This document shows positions 35,631-45,154 of a stretch of 64,000 nucleotides of DNA, piece by piece. How positions within the stretch are numbered: the first letter of the stretch is position 1; each line of letters starts with the position of its first letter. The notes beneath the pieces were generated by a model. That model was not told the origin of the DNA. It saw nothing but the letters and a program-made list of their open reading frames with translations, and did not search any database. The stretch lies in NCBI GenBank assembly GCA_934463165.1, contig CAKSJG010000015.1, positions 4,864 to 68,863 of the forward strand. Reading direction: 5' to 3'. Source of the DNA: an uncultured Clostridia bacterium (GTDB lineage: Bacteria > Bacillota > Clostridia > UMGS1810). The translations under genes and the position numbers were made by a program.

Positions 35631-37904
35631 TTATTTTTCAAGCTCAACACGTATGCCGTCATTTTTACCCGAAACCTTAACCTTTACCGAATCAATGCTG
35701 TCTTCGGAAAGAATAAGTTCGCTTAAGCGGTTTTCTATGCTGTTTTGAATTTCACGCCTTATCGGTCTTGCGCCGTACCTCGGATTATATGAATTTTCAA
35801 GGATTTTTTCCTTTGCTTCGGTTGTAATCACAAATTTGCCGCCGCGCATCTCGACATTTTCTTTAATCTCGGCAAGCATTAGGTCTTCTATCCTCAAAAG
35901 CTCATCGTGAGTAAGCTGCTTGAATTCAATTATCTCGTCAACTCTGTTTAGAAATTCAGGCTTAAATATTTCTTTAAGAGTTTTATCAACCCCGGAGCTT
36001 ATCTTTTCGTCATGAGTCGAAAATCCCATACCCGATGCAGAACCTACGCTCGTTCCCGCATTTGACGTCATGATAATAACCGTATTCGAAAAATCAATTT
36101 TTCTGCCCTGAGCATCGGTTATTACACCGTCATCAAGAACCTGAAGAAATATGTTGAACACATCGCTGTGAGCTTTTTCTATTTCATCAAGCAAAATAAC
36201 GCTGTACGGATGCCGCCTTACTCTTTCGGTAAGCTGACCGGCTTCGTCATAGCCTACGTATCCCGGAGGAGAGCCTATTATTTTGGAGACAGAGTGCTTC
36301 TCCATATATTCGCTCATATCAACTCTTATCAGGTCTTTTTCATCACCGAAGAGATTTTCGGCAAGAGCTTTTACGAGTTCCGTTTTTCCGACGCCTGTGG
36401 GGCCTACGAATATAAACGAAACCGGGCGCTTTTTTGTCAGAGAAAACACCCTGTTGCGGCGTATCGCACGCGAAACCGCGCTTATGGCTTCATCCTGACC
36501 GATGATGCGCCTATGGATATTTTTTTCCATGGAAAGAAGCTTTTCTTTATCTGTCACGGTAATATTCTTCACCGGAATACCCGTCCATGTTTCTATGACC
36601 GATGCAATATCAAAAACCGTTATCTTTATCTGCTTTTGCTTATCGCTTATTTCATCATATTCTTTTTCCATCTTGCACTTATCGCTTTTAATAAGCGCAA
36701 GCTCTTTAAATTCCTCATCGGAATTTGCATCGTCCTTTTTGTTTAGCTGTTTCATTCTGTACTTATCCAGCCTTGCGTCAATATCATGGATTTTCTTATA
36801 AACATCTATGAATTTCGTCCTGTAAGGACTGTTCATATTGAGTCTTGACGCAGCCTCATCGATAATATCAATTGCCTTGTCGGGCAAAAACCTGTTTGTT
36901 ATATATCTGTCGGAAAGGTTAATCGCCTCAATAATCGCTTCATCATCGATGGTTATATTATGAAAGCCTTCATAATCGTCTCTGATTCCCTTCAGTATTT
37001 TAAACGTCTCCTCATGAGTCGGCTCTTCAACCGCAACCGGCTGAAATCTTCTTTCAAGAGCCGCATCCTTTTCAATATATTTTCGGTATTCTTCGGGGGT
37101 TGTTGCTCCGATAATTTTGACGGTACCCTTTGCAAGTGCAGGCTTTAAAATATTTGCGGCATTCATGGCACCCTCACCGTCTCCGGCTTTCGCTATGGTG
37201 TGGATCTCGTCTATAACAAGTATGACATTGTCCGAAGCAGCTTCTATTATTTGCTTCATTCTGCTTTCAAACTGACCGCGGTATTGAGTTCCGGCAACAA
37301 CGTTTGACATTTCAAGAAGATATACCTGAACACCGTAAAGTACCAGAGGCACGTTGCCGTCTGCAATTCTTTTGGCAATTCCCTCAGCAACGGCTGTTTT
37401 GCCGACACCCGGAGCTCCCAAAAGAACAGGATTGTTTTTGTTCATTCTGCTGAGTATCTGTATGGCACGGTCAATTTCCTTTTCGCGGCCGATAATACTC
37501 GGGAGTTCACCTTTTTTTGCCTTTTTCGTAAGATTAACTCCGAATTTATCCAAAACGCTCTCAAATTTTTCGTGAGCTTTGCCTTTTTTCGTCTTCTGAT
37601 CCGAAAAGGCATCTTCATCGGCAGTTATGTCATCAAAATCTTCATTCGCATTGTCTTCCTTGAGCAAATCGCCGATAAGCTCCCTAATGCCTTCGTCCGA
37701 AATTCCTATGTCATCGGTATCATTTATCATATGCCTGAGATCATCGGGAGAAACACCCATTTGCTCGGCAATCTGCTCGATCGGCGCTACACCCGTTTCA
37801 ATAACGCACTTGATACAGTACCCTCTGCTTTCAAACTTACCTCCCTCGACTTTTGAAATAAAAACAACCGCGGGATTTTTTTTACATATATCACATAATT
37901 TCAA
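35631..37904 (-). CDS. ClpE-like ATP-dependent Clp protease ATPase subunit
   Basis: 757 residues, starting at TTG 37904 with GAGGTG upstream. The N-terminus has a zinc-finger pattern, C4-x2-C7 and C30-x2-C33, as in ClpE, instead of the usual Clp-N repeats of ClpC. First AAA+ module with Walker A GAPGVGKT (163-170) and VILVIDEIHT; a short coiled-coil middle domain about 395-450; second AAA+ module with GPTGVGKTELVKAL, RVDMSEYMEKHSVSKIIGSP and the C-terminal D2-small domain. It unfolds damaged proteins for ClpP. Full length for the family. No CtsR box was seen in its leader. An alternative name would be ClpC-type unfoldase. Confidence 0.9.
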   Translation of the reverse strand: MKLCDICKKNPAVVFISKVEGGKFESRGYCIKCVIETGVAPIEQIAEQMGVSPDDLRHMINDTDDIGISDEGIRELIGDLLKEDNANEDFDDITADEDAFSDQKTKKGKAHEKFESVLDKFGVNLTKKAKKGELPSIIGREKEIDRAIQILSRMNKNNPVLLGAPGVGKTAVAEGIAKRIADGNVPLVLYGVQVYLLEMSNVVAGTQYRGQFESRMKQIIEAASDNVILVIDEIHTIAKAGDGEGAMNAANILKPALAKGTVKIIGATTPEEYRKYIEKDAALERRFQPVAVEEPTHEETFKILKGIRDDYEGFHNITIDDEAIIEAINLSDRYITNRFLPDKAIDIIDEAASRLNMNSPYRTKFIDVYKKIHDIDARLDKYRMKQLNKKDDANSDEEFKELALIKSDKCKMEKEYDEISDKQKQIKITVFDIASVIETWTGIPVKNITVTDKEKLLSMEKNIHRRIIGQDEAISAVSRAIRRNRVFSLTKKRPVSFIFVGPTGVGKTELVKALAENLFGDEKDLIRVDMSEYMEKHSVSKIIGSPPGYVGYDEAGQLTERVRRHPYSVILLDEIEKAHSDVFNIFLQVLDDGVITDAQGRKIDFSNTVIIMTSNAGTSVGSASGMGFSTHDEKISSGVDKTLKEIFKPEFLNRVDEIIEFKQLTHDELLRIEDLMLAEIKENVEMRGGKFVITTEAKEKILENSYNPRYGARPIRREIQNSIENRLSELILSEDSIDSVKVKVSGKNDGIRVELEK

Positions 37905-37978
37905 TATGAGTCACCTCTTTTAAAGATATGCACAATTTATCATAATATCATATAATCAAAAAATCTAAAGTACATTTA

Positions 37979-38006
37979 ATTATACCATAAAATACCAATA
38001 TTGCAA
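37979..38006 (-). promoter_or_regulatory. Extended -10 promoter of the ClpE-like gene
   Basis: Minus strand TTGCAA (38001-38006), 16-bp spacer ending TGG, TATAAT (37979-37984). Confidence 0.65.
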
Positions 38007-38059
38007 GGATTAAATTAAATAAAATATATTACTGTAAAAGTCGATTTTTATATAAAAAA

Positions 38060-38090
38060 GCGGACAGCATTCTTTTTCAATGCTGTCTGC
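38060..38090 (-). terminator. Intrinsic terminator
   Basis: Stem of 12 bp with one mismatch (GCGGACAGCATT / AATGCTGTCTGC) and 7-base loop, followed on the minus strand by CTTTTTTATAT. It would stop transcripts reading from the gene at 38455-40707, some 365 bp beyond its stop. Confidence 0.75.
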
Positions 38091-38102
38091 ACAGTTATAA
38101 AT

Positions 38103-38404
38103 TAATTCGGAATTCGGAATGCGTAATTCGTAATTATGTTTCTTGCGTTTAAAAGCATGATTTTGTTTGTTTTATTCAGCGGAACGGTGTGGGCACCGTT
38201 CCCTACGTAGTTATTGTAAGTTTGTAATTGATTATTAAATAGAATCTTATTACAAATTTTTGTTTGAACTAATTTATAAATTGAAAACAAAACTATCAAT
38301 TTATTTGTAGGGAACGGTGCCCACACCGTTCCGCAAGCACAACACATATACTTTATATAATTAAAGGCAAGGAATGTATATTCCCGATTATTCGTAGGGA
38401 CGGA
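38103..38404. repeat. Composite palindromic repeat, copy A (core 38180-38333)
   Basis: The 154-bp core starts CGGAACGGTGTGGGCACCG and ends with the complementary sequence; each end is itself a hairpin, and the two ends are inverted repeats of each other, as in REPIN or MITE elements. About 77 bp to the left and 70 bp to the right match the outer flanks of copy B in inverted order. No coding capacity. Confidence 0.8.
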
Positions 38405-38454
38405 TATCAACAATGCCCGTTCGATGAACAAATAAACATTAATTTAAAACATAA

Positions 38455-40707
38455 TTAATAATCCGAAACAAAGCTGTATTTTATTTCATCACCGTTTACA
38501 TAAAAGACAGGATACGAGCAATACTTAGCGTCACTGTCAAAGCTTGCAACGCGGTAATCAGCCGTCGGAGCGCATTTTATAAATCTTATGCCGTCCGTAA
38601 GAGAAACCTCCGTCCTGTCGCCCGGATAAACATAAAAAACATTGCTGCCTATTTCAACGGCACGATTTAAAATATTTTTAAGCCTGTTTCCGTCTTCCGC
38701 ATTCATATCCGATAAGGAGCTTGTTGCTATGACAACAATATTTTTATTCCCGCTTAAAACCGACGTGCAAACGCTGACAAGATTTTTATATGCGCTGAAT
38801 GACGAATCCTTGGTGTTAAGCGTAACAAACAGCGACGAATCCGACGGAACGGCCGAATATCCCGTAACAGCGGATGTATTGCCCGAAAAACTGTCGGCAT
38901 AATAACTGCCGAGGACATACGATTTTGTATATGCCTTAAGGCGGTCTATTCTTCGGAGTGAGAAAAATTTATTGATAAGAGTTGCACCCTTGGGCACTTC
39001 GCCGCTTACGGCAAATGTTGCTTTTACGTTATCGGTTACTCCGTAAAACGGGTCGGCAGCCGTAACCGCCCGGGGAGCTTTCAATTTTGCCGAATTTTTG
39101 TTTACGGTTATATAGTCCTTTATATCCCCGTAACTTACACTCACTATTGCCTGACCGTCTCCCGATGCGGTTATTGTACCGTCGGCGGAAACGGACGCAT
39201 TTTCGGAGTCGGATTCAAAATTCAAAAGATACGGATTAATCTGAAGCCTTTCTCCGTCAGAGTCATAGGCAAATATATCCGGTTTTGCGGATTCACCGTT
39301 TTTAAGCGTTATATTTCTGTCTGATATATCAAAGCTGTACAATGAATCGGTAACCTTGATTTCCGTCTCAAGCCATATATCACCGTATGATGCATAAAGC
39401 TTACGGACTCCCGGAGCCTCGGGAGTGTATATCGCATCGGGAAGAGCATTCCACGCATCATCGGTATAAACTATCTTAGATGTATCAACGCTTATCTCGT
39501 TTCCGTATTCATCATAAAAAACCGCATTTACGACCGCACTGTCCCCGGGGATTATGACATTTCTCGAAACGTTCAGCTTTCCGCTTACGGGAGACGTGCC
39601 TTTAAGCTTATTATCAAAAACACCGATTGATGTTGAAACCTTACGCTGCGAAGCAACTTTGTTTTTCACTTCAAAAACACCGCTTTGATTTTTCATAACA
39701 AAGGTTGTTGAGCCGCCGCCGTCAAGATTAATTGCCTTATGCGCACCGAGGCTTATCATAAACTCGGCAAGCTCTTTTTGTGTAAGCCCGCGGCAGTCTG
39801 TCTGTCTGCCGTCCGTTGCGGCTAAAATGAGTGTTTTTCCGTCTGCCGTAACACCGACGCTGCTGCGCTGTGCATAACCCGTGATGTTGCTTGTAAAATT
39901 GCAAACCGCTCCGTCCTTAACGATAAGCGTGTTTCCGCCTGTTGCCTCTTTTATATTTTCAATATTCGGCGAGAGCGTTGTCTCCACCGTTACAACATCA
40001 CCAACGGAAAAATTATCAAAAAATGCGTTTATATAAGGATTTGTCGCAAGAACATATCCGTTTTTGGGGATATCGGCGGCAGGTTCTCCGCTTTGTCTTA
40101 TTGCTTTTACGACATCGTTTTCAACAATAAGCTCCTTATAGCTTCCGCCGGCACTTTTTTGAGCCCAGGCAGAATTCAGCATTGTTATAGCCCCGGTATC
40201 AACGGGCATTTTGTTTATCTGATATATATCGCATGAATACCCCTGAGGAGATATAACCTTTGACGAAAATGAAAAATAATCCATTACGGCTTCGTTTTTA
40301 TCCGTAAGCGCAAAGGTAACCATATTATCCGGAGCAGGAGATGATATCATATGACCGTTTTGATATACCATGCCGAGCATGTTTGTCTGGGATGATGAAA
40401 AATTAAAGAAATCTCCGTTAATTGCAATATCGGCGCCGTTATCGGCTGCCATTTGTTTTACTGTTGAAAGATAGCTGCTGCCCTGTGACGATGTGAGAAC
40501 TTTAACCGACGCATTGGGGTTTGTAAGATCGACATAGGCGATGTATGCCCTGATCCAGCCGTTTTCCGTAAGTATATTCCGCTGTTCATATTTTACCGCG
40601 CCGTTTATTTTTTGATCGTATTTTTCGGTATACAGATATGCACCGAAGCCTGATGACGCGGAAAATGTCAGCATAAGGCACAGAGCGATGCTTATTAGTT
40701 TTTTCAT
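38455..40707 (-). CDS. Secreted phosphodiester glycosidase (NAGPA) domain protein
   Basis: 750 residues with signal peptide 1-22. The NAGPA domain lies at about 60-370: INGDFFNFSSSQTNMLGMVY, RSSVGVTADGKTLILAATDG, LTQKELAEFMISLGAHKAIN and LDGGGSTTFVMKN, the core signature of phosphodiester alpha-N-acetylglucosaminidase-like proteins. Ig-like beta domains occupy about 375-560 (SGKLNVSRNVIIPGDSAVVN; ITASGDGQAIVSVSYGDI), and a C-terminal domain of about 190 residues resembles a metallophosphatase-like or cleavage module but is not recognised. In bacteria the domain is thought to act on cell-wall or capsule phosphodiesters. The gene stands alone and is flanked on both sides by copies of the composite palindromic repeat. 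Confidence 0.88.
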   Translation of the reverse strand: MKKLISIALCLMLTFSASSGFGAYLYTEKYDQKINGAVKYEQRNILTENGWIRAYIAYVDLTNPNASVKVLTSSQGSSYLSTVKQMAADNGADIAINGDFFNFSSSQTNMLGMVYQNGHMISSPAPDNMVTFALTDKNEAVMDYFSFSSKVISPQGYSCDIYQINKMPVDTGAITMLNSAWAQKSAGGSYKELIVENDVVKAIRQSGEPAADIPKNGYVLATNPYINAFFDNFSVGDVVTVETTLSPNIENIKEATGGNTLIVKDGAVCNFTSNITGYAQRSSVGVTADGKTLILAATDGRQTDCRGLTQKELAEFMISLGAHKAINLDGGGSTTFVMKNQSGVFEVKNKVASQRKVSTSIGVFDNKLKGTSPVSGKLNVSRNVIIPGDSAVVNAVFYDEYGNEISVDTSKIVYTDDAWNALPDAIYTPEAPGVRKLYASYGDIWLETEIKVTDSLYSFDISDRNITLKNGESAKPDIFAYDSDGERLQINPYLLNFESDSENASVSADGTITASGDGQAIVSVSYGDIKDYITVNKNSAKLKAPRAVTAADPFYGVTDNVKATFAVSGEVPKGATLINKFFSLRRIDRLKAYTKSYVLGSYYADSFSGNTSAVTGYSAVPSDSSLFVTLNTKDSSFSAYKNLVSVCTSVLSGNKNIVVIATSSLSDMNAEDGNRLKNILNRAVEIGSNVFYVYPGDRTEVSLTDGIRFIKCAPTADYRVASFDSDAKYCSYPVFYVNGDEIKYSFVSDY

Positions 40708-40899
40708 GTGAGTTCTCCTTTCATTGCAATGAATAGTGATGTTGTTTGTATGATAAATTAATTATATTCTTTTCAAGAGGGGATGCACCCTCCCCTCTTG
40801 GACTCCCCTCGTTTTTTTCTTGAAAATCCTACTGCAAATCATTTCAAAAATCTCAGCCGACTTGATTTCCTCAAATTATTTCGGAAACAAGTCTGAATT

Positions 40900-41199
40900 C
40901 CGCCCCTACGTGTATCGGGCATATACGTTCCTTGCATTTGATTATATAATTGTATACGTCTTGTGCTTGCGCAGCGCTGTAGGTCACGCTGCCTACGCAG
41001 TTATTACACGTTTGCAATTAATTATTAGACGGAATAATATTACAGCTTTTCATTTAAACCAATTTGTTAATTGAAAATATACCTATTAAACTGTTTGTAG
41101 GCAGCGGTGACCACACCGTTCCGGTGCATAAAACATACAAAATCACGCTCTTAAACGCAAAAAACACAATTCCGAATTAAGCATTCCGAATTAAATTAC
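40900..41199. repeat. Composite palindromic repeat, copy B (core 40970-41123)
   Basis: Core of exactly 154 bp, with a degraded left end (GCAGCGCTGTAGG). The flanks are the inverted equivalents of those of copy A, yet the core reads in the same plus-strand direction as in copy A, so the core is flipped relative to its flanks. Confidence 0.75.
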
Positions 41200-41278
41200 T
41201 TTTTCATTTATTATAATATCACATTTTTATGAATTTTAAAAGTGAAAATAATTAACATTAAACATAATGTAACATAAA

Positions 41279-41306
41279 AGCGCCGCCATGCAAACATGGC
41301 AGCGCT
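41279..41306 (-). terminator. Terminator of the sodium-dependent transporter gene
   Basis: Arms AGCGCCGCCATG / CATGGCAGCGCT (12 bp, one mismatch) with a 4-base loop, followed on the minus strand by TTTTATG. Confidence 0.7.
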
Positions 41307-41327
41307 CAAAAAATTGAAAATTACATT

Positions 41328-42683
41328 TTAAATATTCATTATTCCGAAAGCCGAAAGGACTGACGAAACAAGGATAAGGACAATGCATATAGGCGCAAAG
41401 TATTTGATAACAACCGTGAAAAGACCCTTTGCCTTAAATTTATTTCCTTCAAGCTGTGCTTCTTCTATTATTGCCTTGGGTTTTATAATATAACCAACAA
41501 AAATGCATGTGAAGAAAGCAACTATCGGCATCAGAACGCTGTTACTGATAAAATCAAAGAAATCGAGGAACTGCATTCCGATAATCTTAACTCCCGCCCA
41601 CGGACCGTAACCGAGAGATGACGGAGCGCCTATAATAAGACAGCCGATAAACGTAACAAGGCATGTGATTTTTCTGTTCCATTTAAGCTTGTCCTGCAGT
41701 ATTGAAACAACCGTCTCCATAAGAGAAATTGACGATGTGAGCGCTGCAAAAAGCACCATAACAAAGAATGCCGCACCGACAAATGTTCCGCCTGCCATTT
41801 TGTCAAACACACGCGGCAGAACCGCGAACATAAGGCTCGGTCCTTTTGCAAGGAGGTCGTCCTGACTTCCGAGAGCAAAAATCGACGGAATAATCATAAG
41901 ACCTGCAAGAAAAGCTACACCGGTATCAAAAATTTCTATCTGGCGTACGGATGATTCAACGGAATCTTTCTTTTTCATATATGATCCGTATGTAATCATA
42001 ATGCCCATTGCCAAAGACATTGAATAAAAGAGCTGACCCATAGCGGCAAGCACGGTTTTAATTGTAAAATGCTTGAAATTAGGGATGAAATAATATTTAA
42101 CACCCTCCATTGCTCCGGGCATCGAAACCGAATATACCGCAATAAATATTGAAAGAACAATCAGTATCGGCATCATGATTTTGCTTACCTGCTCAACACC
42201 CTTTTCAACACCGAGCACAACGACAAGAGCGGTTATGCCGATGAAGAGCAGAAACCAGCCGAGAGGCTCAAACGTTCCTCCGATAAACTGCGTAAAAAAG
42301 TCAGAATGAGCGGCAACGTGCGCCTGACCGCTTACAAAAACATAAAGATATTTGCAAACCCAGCCGCCTATTACCGAATAATACGGCAAAATAATAATAG
42401 GTACAATAGCGCCGAGATATCCTACAAATGCCCATTTTGAATTGAGTTTCTTATATGCTTCCACAGCGCTGAGACCTGTTTTTCTTCCTATTGCTATTTC
42501 GGCAGTCATAAGAGCAAAGCCGAATGTCACGGCGAGGATTATATAAACAAGCAAAAATATACCTCCGCCGTATTGTGCAGCAAGATACGGAAAACGCCAG
42601 ATATTGCCGAGACCGACCGCAGAACCTGCGGCAGCCATGACAAAACCGATTTTGCCCGTAAAGCTGCTTCTTTGTTTTTCCAT
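41328..42683 (-). CDS. Sodium-dependent transporter of the NSS (SNF) family
   Basis: 451 residues with 11-12 predicted membrane helices. The N-terminus contains the family signature SAVGLGNIWRFPYLAAQYGG that lines the sodium and substrate sites, and later FYSMSLAMGIMITYGSYM and AALTSSISLMETVVS. Bacterial members import amino acids such as tryptophan, tyrosine or leucine with sodium; the substrate is not readable here. RBS GGAGG. Monocistronic, with its own promoter (42735-42763) and terminator. Confidence 0.95.
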   Translation of the reverse strand: MEKQRSSFTGKIGFVMAAAGSAVGLGNIWRFPYLAAQYGGGIFLLVYIILAVTFGFALMTAEIAIGRKTGLSAVEAYKKLNSKWAFVGYLGAIVPIIILPYYSVIGGWVCKYLYVFVSGQAHVAAHSDFFTQFIGGTFEPLGWFLLFIGITALVVVLGVEKGVEQVSKIMMPILIVLSIFIAVYSVSMPGAMEGVKYYFIPNFKHFTIKTVLAAMGQLFYSMSLAMGIMITYGSYMKKKDSVESSVRQIEIFDTGVAFLAGLMIIPSIFALGSQDDLLAKGPSLMFAVLPRVFDKMAGGTFVGAAFFVMVLFAALTSSISLMETVVSILQDKLKWNRKITCLVTFIGCLIIGAPSSLGYGPWAGVKIIGMQFLDFFDFISNSVLMPIVAFFTCIFVGYIIKPKAIIEEAQLEGNKFKAKGLFTVVIKYFAPICIVLILVSSVLSAFGIMNI

Positions 42684-42734
42684 GATTTTCCCTCCGTAAA
42701 TAAATTTATATCTGTAAAAATAAACTGCCTTTAT

Positions 42735-42763
42735 ATTATGCCATAAAATGAGAAGAAAATCAA
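42735..42763 (-). promoter_or_regulatory. Promoter of the sodium-dependent transporter gene
   Basis: Minus strand TTGATT (42758-42763), 17-bp spacer ending TGG, CATAAT (42735-42740). Confidence 0.55.
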
Positions 42764-42781
42764 CAACTTTTTTATTTATTT

Positions 42782-43621
42782 TTATGGTATATTATTTATT
42801 CTTTTTCTGTACACACTCGGAGTCACCCCGACAACCGATTTAAATGTGCGGTTAAACGTTCTGATTGTATCGAATCCGGAAGAAAATGCAATCTCGGTCA
42901 TGGACTTTGCTCCGGAATCGATAAGGCGGCATGCTCTTGAAATACGAAGTTTATTAATATATGAACAAAAGCCCGTATTTAAAACGCGGTTCATAACCGA
43001 TGAAACCTTGGCACGTGTTATGTAGAGGTTTTCGGCAATATCGGTTATGTGAATATTTTCGGTATAATGATTTTCACAGTAAGACACGATTTTTGAGGCA
43101 ATATAAACATCGTCTTTATCTCTGCCGCATAATTCATCATTTACTTCGGAGCGCTTTTTAAGCTTAATGTTTTTTACAATAACCGATGTAAGCGACATGG
43201 CATAGCCCATTAAAACATTGACATCGGCATCACCCGAAAGCTCGCGGTCTATTACATCGAATATAAATTCCGTCTTTTCATGCACATTGGCTGAAAACTC
43301 ACATTTTGATGACGGAAGATAATATGAATTGAAAACTTCCCGAAGTTCTTCCATAAAATCAGGTTCAAAGCTTATTTCGGTGATTATTGCATCGGGGGAC
43401 GCGTTTTCTGCGTAATGAATCTGATACGGAAAAATCATAATAACGTCCGATTTGTCTGTTTTATACGTTTTTTTGTCTACACAAATATTTACAAATCCGC
43501 GGTTAACATATATTATTTTTACATAACCGCAAAATTGCAGACTGCTGTCAATATTGTTTAAACGACGACACGAAAAACTTTTTTTGCAAAAATTATCCAA
43601 AAAATTCAAAAGGCTCACCAC
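42782..43621 (-). CDS. AraC-family transcriptional regulator
   Basis: 279 residues if started at the tandem GTG codons at 43621/43618; these overlap the GAGGTGG ribosome site, so a TTG at 43609 is also possible. N-terminal cupin-like ligand domain about 1-115 (VIMIFPYQIHYAENASPDAI), C-terminal two helix-turn-helix motifs (ITDIAENLYITRAKVSSVMN; MTEIAFSSGFDTIRTFNRTF) ending GVTPSVYRKRI. Divergent from a second AraC gene across 121 bp. The target is unknown; it has no glycosidase neighbour. Confidence 0.88.
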   Translation of the reverse strand: MVSLLNFLDNFCKKSFSCRRLNNIDSSLQFCGYVKIIYVNRGFVNICVDKKTYKTDKSDVIMIFPYQIHYAENASPDAIITEISFEPDFMEELREVFNSYYLPSSKCEFSANVHEKTEFIFDVIDRELSGDADVNVLMGYAMSLTSVIVKNIKLKKRSEVNDELCGRDKDDVYIASKIVSYCENHYTENIHITDIAENLYITRAKVSSVMNRVLNTGFCSYINKLRISRACRLIDSGAKSMTEIAFSSGFDTIRTFNRTFKSVVGVTPSVYRKRINNIP

Positions 43622-43692
43622 CTCATAAAGTAATTATTGCCGAATTATTTTTATTTTATGCTTTCAGTATATCATTTTTATATTTTTTATGC

Positions 43693-43698
43693 TATACT
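43693..43698 (+). promoter_or_regulatory. Extended -10 element before the plus-strand AraC gene
   Basis: TGC-TATACT on the plus strand, 45 bp before the ATG at 43743, without a clear -35. The divergent 121-bp region is AT-rich and may hold sites for both regulators. Confidence 0.4.
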
Positions 43699-43742
43699 AA
43701 ATTAAACATAAAATATAACAAATTTGTCTTTTTGGAGGGACT

Positions 43743-44660
43743 ATGAAAGAATATCTGCAGGAACTTAAGACAGATCCGACACAATCTTATTCAATTCATG
43801 TACAGTATTCAAATGAATCAAATAATTTTTTTGTAGATACTCATATGCATGAATTTGTAGAAATAGAATACGGACTGTGCGGAAAATTTAATATTATGAT
43901 AGATAACTCACATTATGAATTCGGCGAAGGCGACATCGCCGTTGTGGGATCGGGGCAGGTTCACGAAATAACAAATTCGGCAAACAAGGTCGGGCATTAT
44001 CTGGTTATTAAATTTGAACCGAGCCTTATATCTCCGTCGCCGATGAACAATCAGATCTCAAACTATGCACTGCCGTTTATGTTTAACAACCTCGGCAAAA
44101 ATCATATTTTCAGATCGGATACAATACCGCCGGATTTAAAATCAGCTCTTGCGCAAATGGCTGTTGAAGCGGAAGCAAAGGAATACGGATACGAGCTTGC
44201 ACTTAAAAAATCATTATATCAGCTGCTTTTATATATCGTCAGAACGATAAATTTTAACCACAGCAAGGATGATATCATATCAAGCAAAACATTTTTTAAG
44301 ATCCGAAAAGTTTTAAACTACATTCACTCCAACAGTGAAAAGCCTATAGATGTGCGCAAGCTTGCCGAGACTGCGCATCTGGAATACTGTTATTTTTCGA
44401 GGATGTTTAAGCAGCTTACGCAGATGACATGCACAAAATATATCAACACCGTGAGAATAAACAAATCTGTTGAATATCTTTTGTCTTCGGATATAAGCAT
44501 AACGGATGCGGCGATAATGAGCGGATTCACAAACATAAGCTATTATATAAAGCAGTTTAAGGCTATAAAGAAGATTACGCCGAGCAAATACAGGGCACTC
44601 TATTTTTCAAAGGATGACAATCTCCGGGATGAATATGAGCTTGTTAAGCCTAAAAAGTAG
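43743..44660 (+). CDS. AraC-family transcriptional regulator
   Basis: 305 residues, RBS GGAGGG before ATG 43743. Cupin sensing domain about 25-110 (THMHEFVEIEYGLCGKFNIM, then GDIAVVGSGQVHEI). C-terminal DNA-binding domain about 185-290 (VRKLAETAHLEYCYFSRMFK; ITDAAIMSGFTNISYYIKQF) ending KITPSKYRAL. It ends in TAG, showing that TAG is a stop in this genome. Probably responds to a sugar. Divergent partner of the AraC gene at 42782. Confidence 0.92.
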   Translation: MKEYLQELKTDPTQSYSIHVQYSNESNNFFVDTHMHEFVEIEYGLCGKFNIMIDNSHYEFGEGDIAVVGSGQVHEITNSANKVGHYLVIKFEPSLISPSPMNNQISNYALPFMFNNLGKNHIFRSDTIPPDLKSALAQMAVEAEAKEYGYELALKKSLYQLLLYIVRTINFNHSKDDIISSKTFFKIRKVLNYIHSNSEKPIDVRKLAETAHLEYCYFSRMFKQLTQMTCTKYINTVRINKSVEYLLSSDISITDAAIMSGFTNISYYIKQFKAIKKITPSKYRALYFSKDDNLRDEYELVKPKK

Positions 44661-44717
44661 GGGCAGATATTATCTGCCCGCTTGTTTACATATGATTTTT
44701 TCGGGCGGATGCTATGC

Positions 44718-45000
44718 CCCTACGTGCAGTCGGACATACAAAGTCCTTGCATAATATTAATATACTGTGTTTATAATGTGCAAACGGAACGCTGTAGGCA
44801 GCGTTCCCTACGAATAAATTTATAGGTATATTTTCAATTAACAAATTGGTTTAAACGAAAATTTGCAATAAGATTTTATTTAATAATTAATTGCAGCCTT
44901 GCAATAACTGCGTAGGGAACGCTGCCCACAGCGTTCCGCATATGCATTACAAACACAATATCTAATATTACGCAAGAAAGTTATACGCCCGATATCCGCC
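44718..45000. repeat. Composite palindromic repeat, copy C (core 44785-44938)
   Basis: Core of exactly 154 bp, in the opposite orientation to copies A, B and D. The left flank (44718-44784) resembles the left flank of copy B; the right flank is more diverged. Confidence 0.7.
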
Positions 45001-45087
45001 ACTACACGATCACTGACGGCAACCGCACTGCCTGTTAAATCACAAATGAACAAAACTCAACACAGTTTGAAAAAAGATTATATAAAA

Positions 45088-45124
45088 CATAAAAAACGCA
45101 GTTGTTTAAGCTGCGTTTTTTATG
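45088..45124. terminator. Bidirectional terminator downstream of HU
   Basis: Perfect 14-bp stem (CATAAAAAACGCAG / complement) with a 9-base loop; A-run on one side and U-run on the other serve both strands. It lies 31 bp after the HU stop. Confidence 0.85.
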
Positions 45125-45154
45125 TTTATTGAAGAAAGAATAATGAAAACAAAA

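Larger units (their letters stand above)
37905..38454. other. 550-bp intergenic region
   Basis: Contains, in order, the ClpE-like promoter (37979-38006), a terminator on the minus strand (38060-38090) and copy A of the palindromic composite repeat (38103-38404). No gene is supported; open frames here fall within the repeat. Confidence 0.7.
40708..41327. other. 620-bp intergenic region
   Basis: Holds a hairpin with perfect 10-bp arms (40774-40800, CAAGAGGGGA), composite repeat copy B (40900-41199) and the terminator of the sodium-dependent transporter (41279-41306). No gene is supported. Confidence 0.7.
44661..45154. other. 494-bp intergenic region
   Basis: Holds palindromic GGGGCAGATATTATCTGCCC just after the AraC stop, composite repeat copy C (core 44785-44938) and a bidirectional terminator (45088-45124). 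No gene supported. Confidence 0.7.

Noticed and set aside
38102..38431. Minus-strand open frame of 109 codons
   Set aside because: It lies entirely within palindromic repeat copy A and its flanks.
40820..41074. Plus-strand open frame of 84 codons
   Set aside because: It overlaps palindromic repeat copy B and has no RBS.
44661..44945. CRISPR-like repeats in the region after the AraC gene
   Set aside because: The repeats are long palindromes without regular spacing or spacers, and there are no cas genes.
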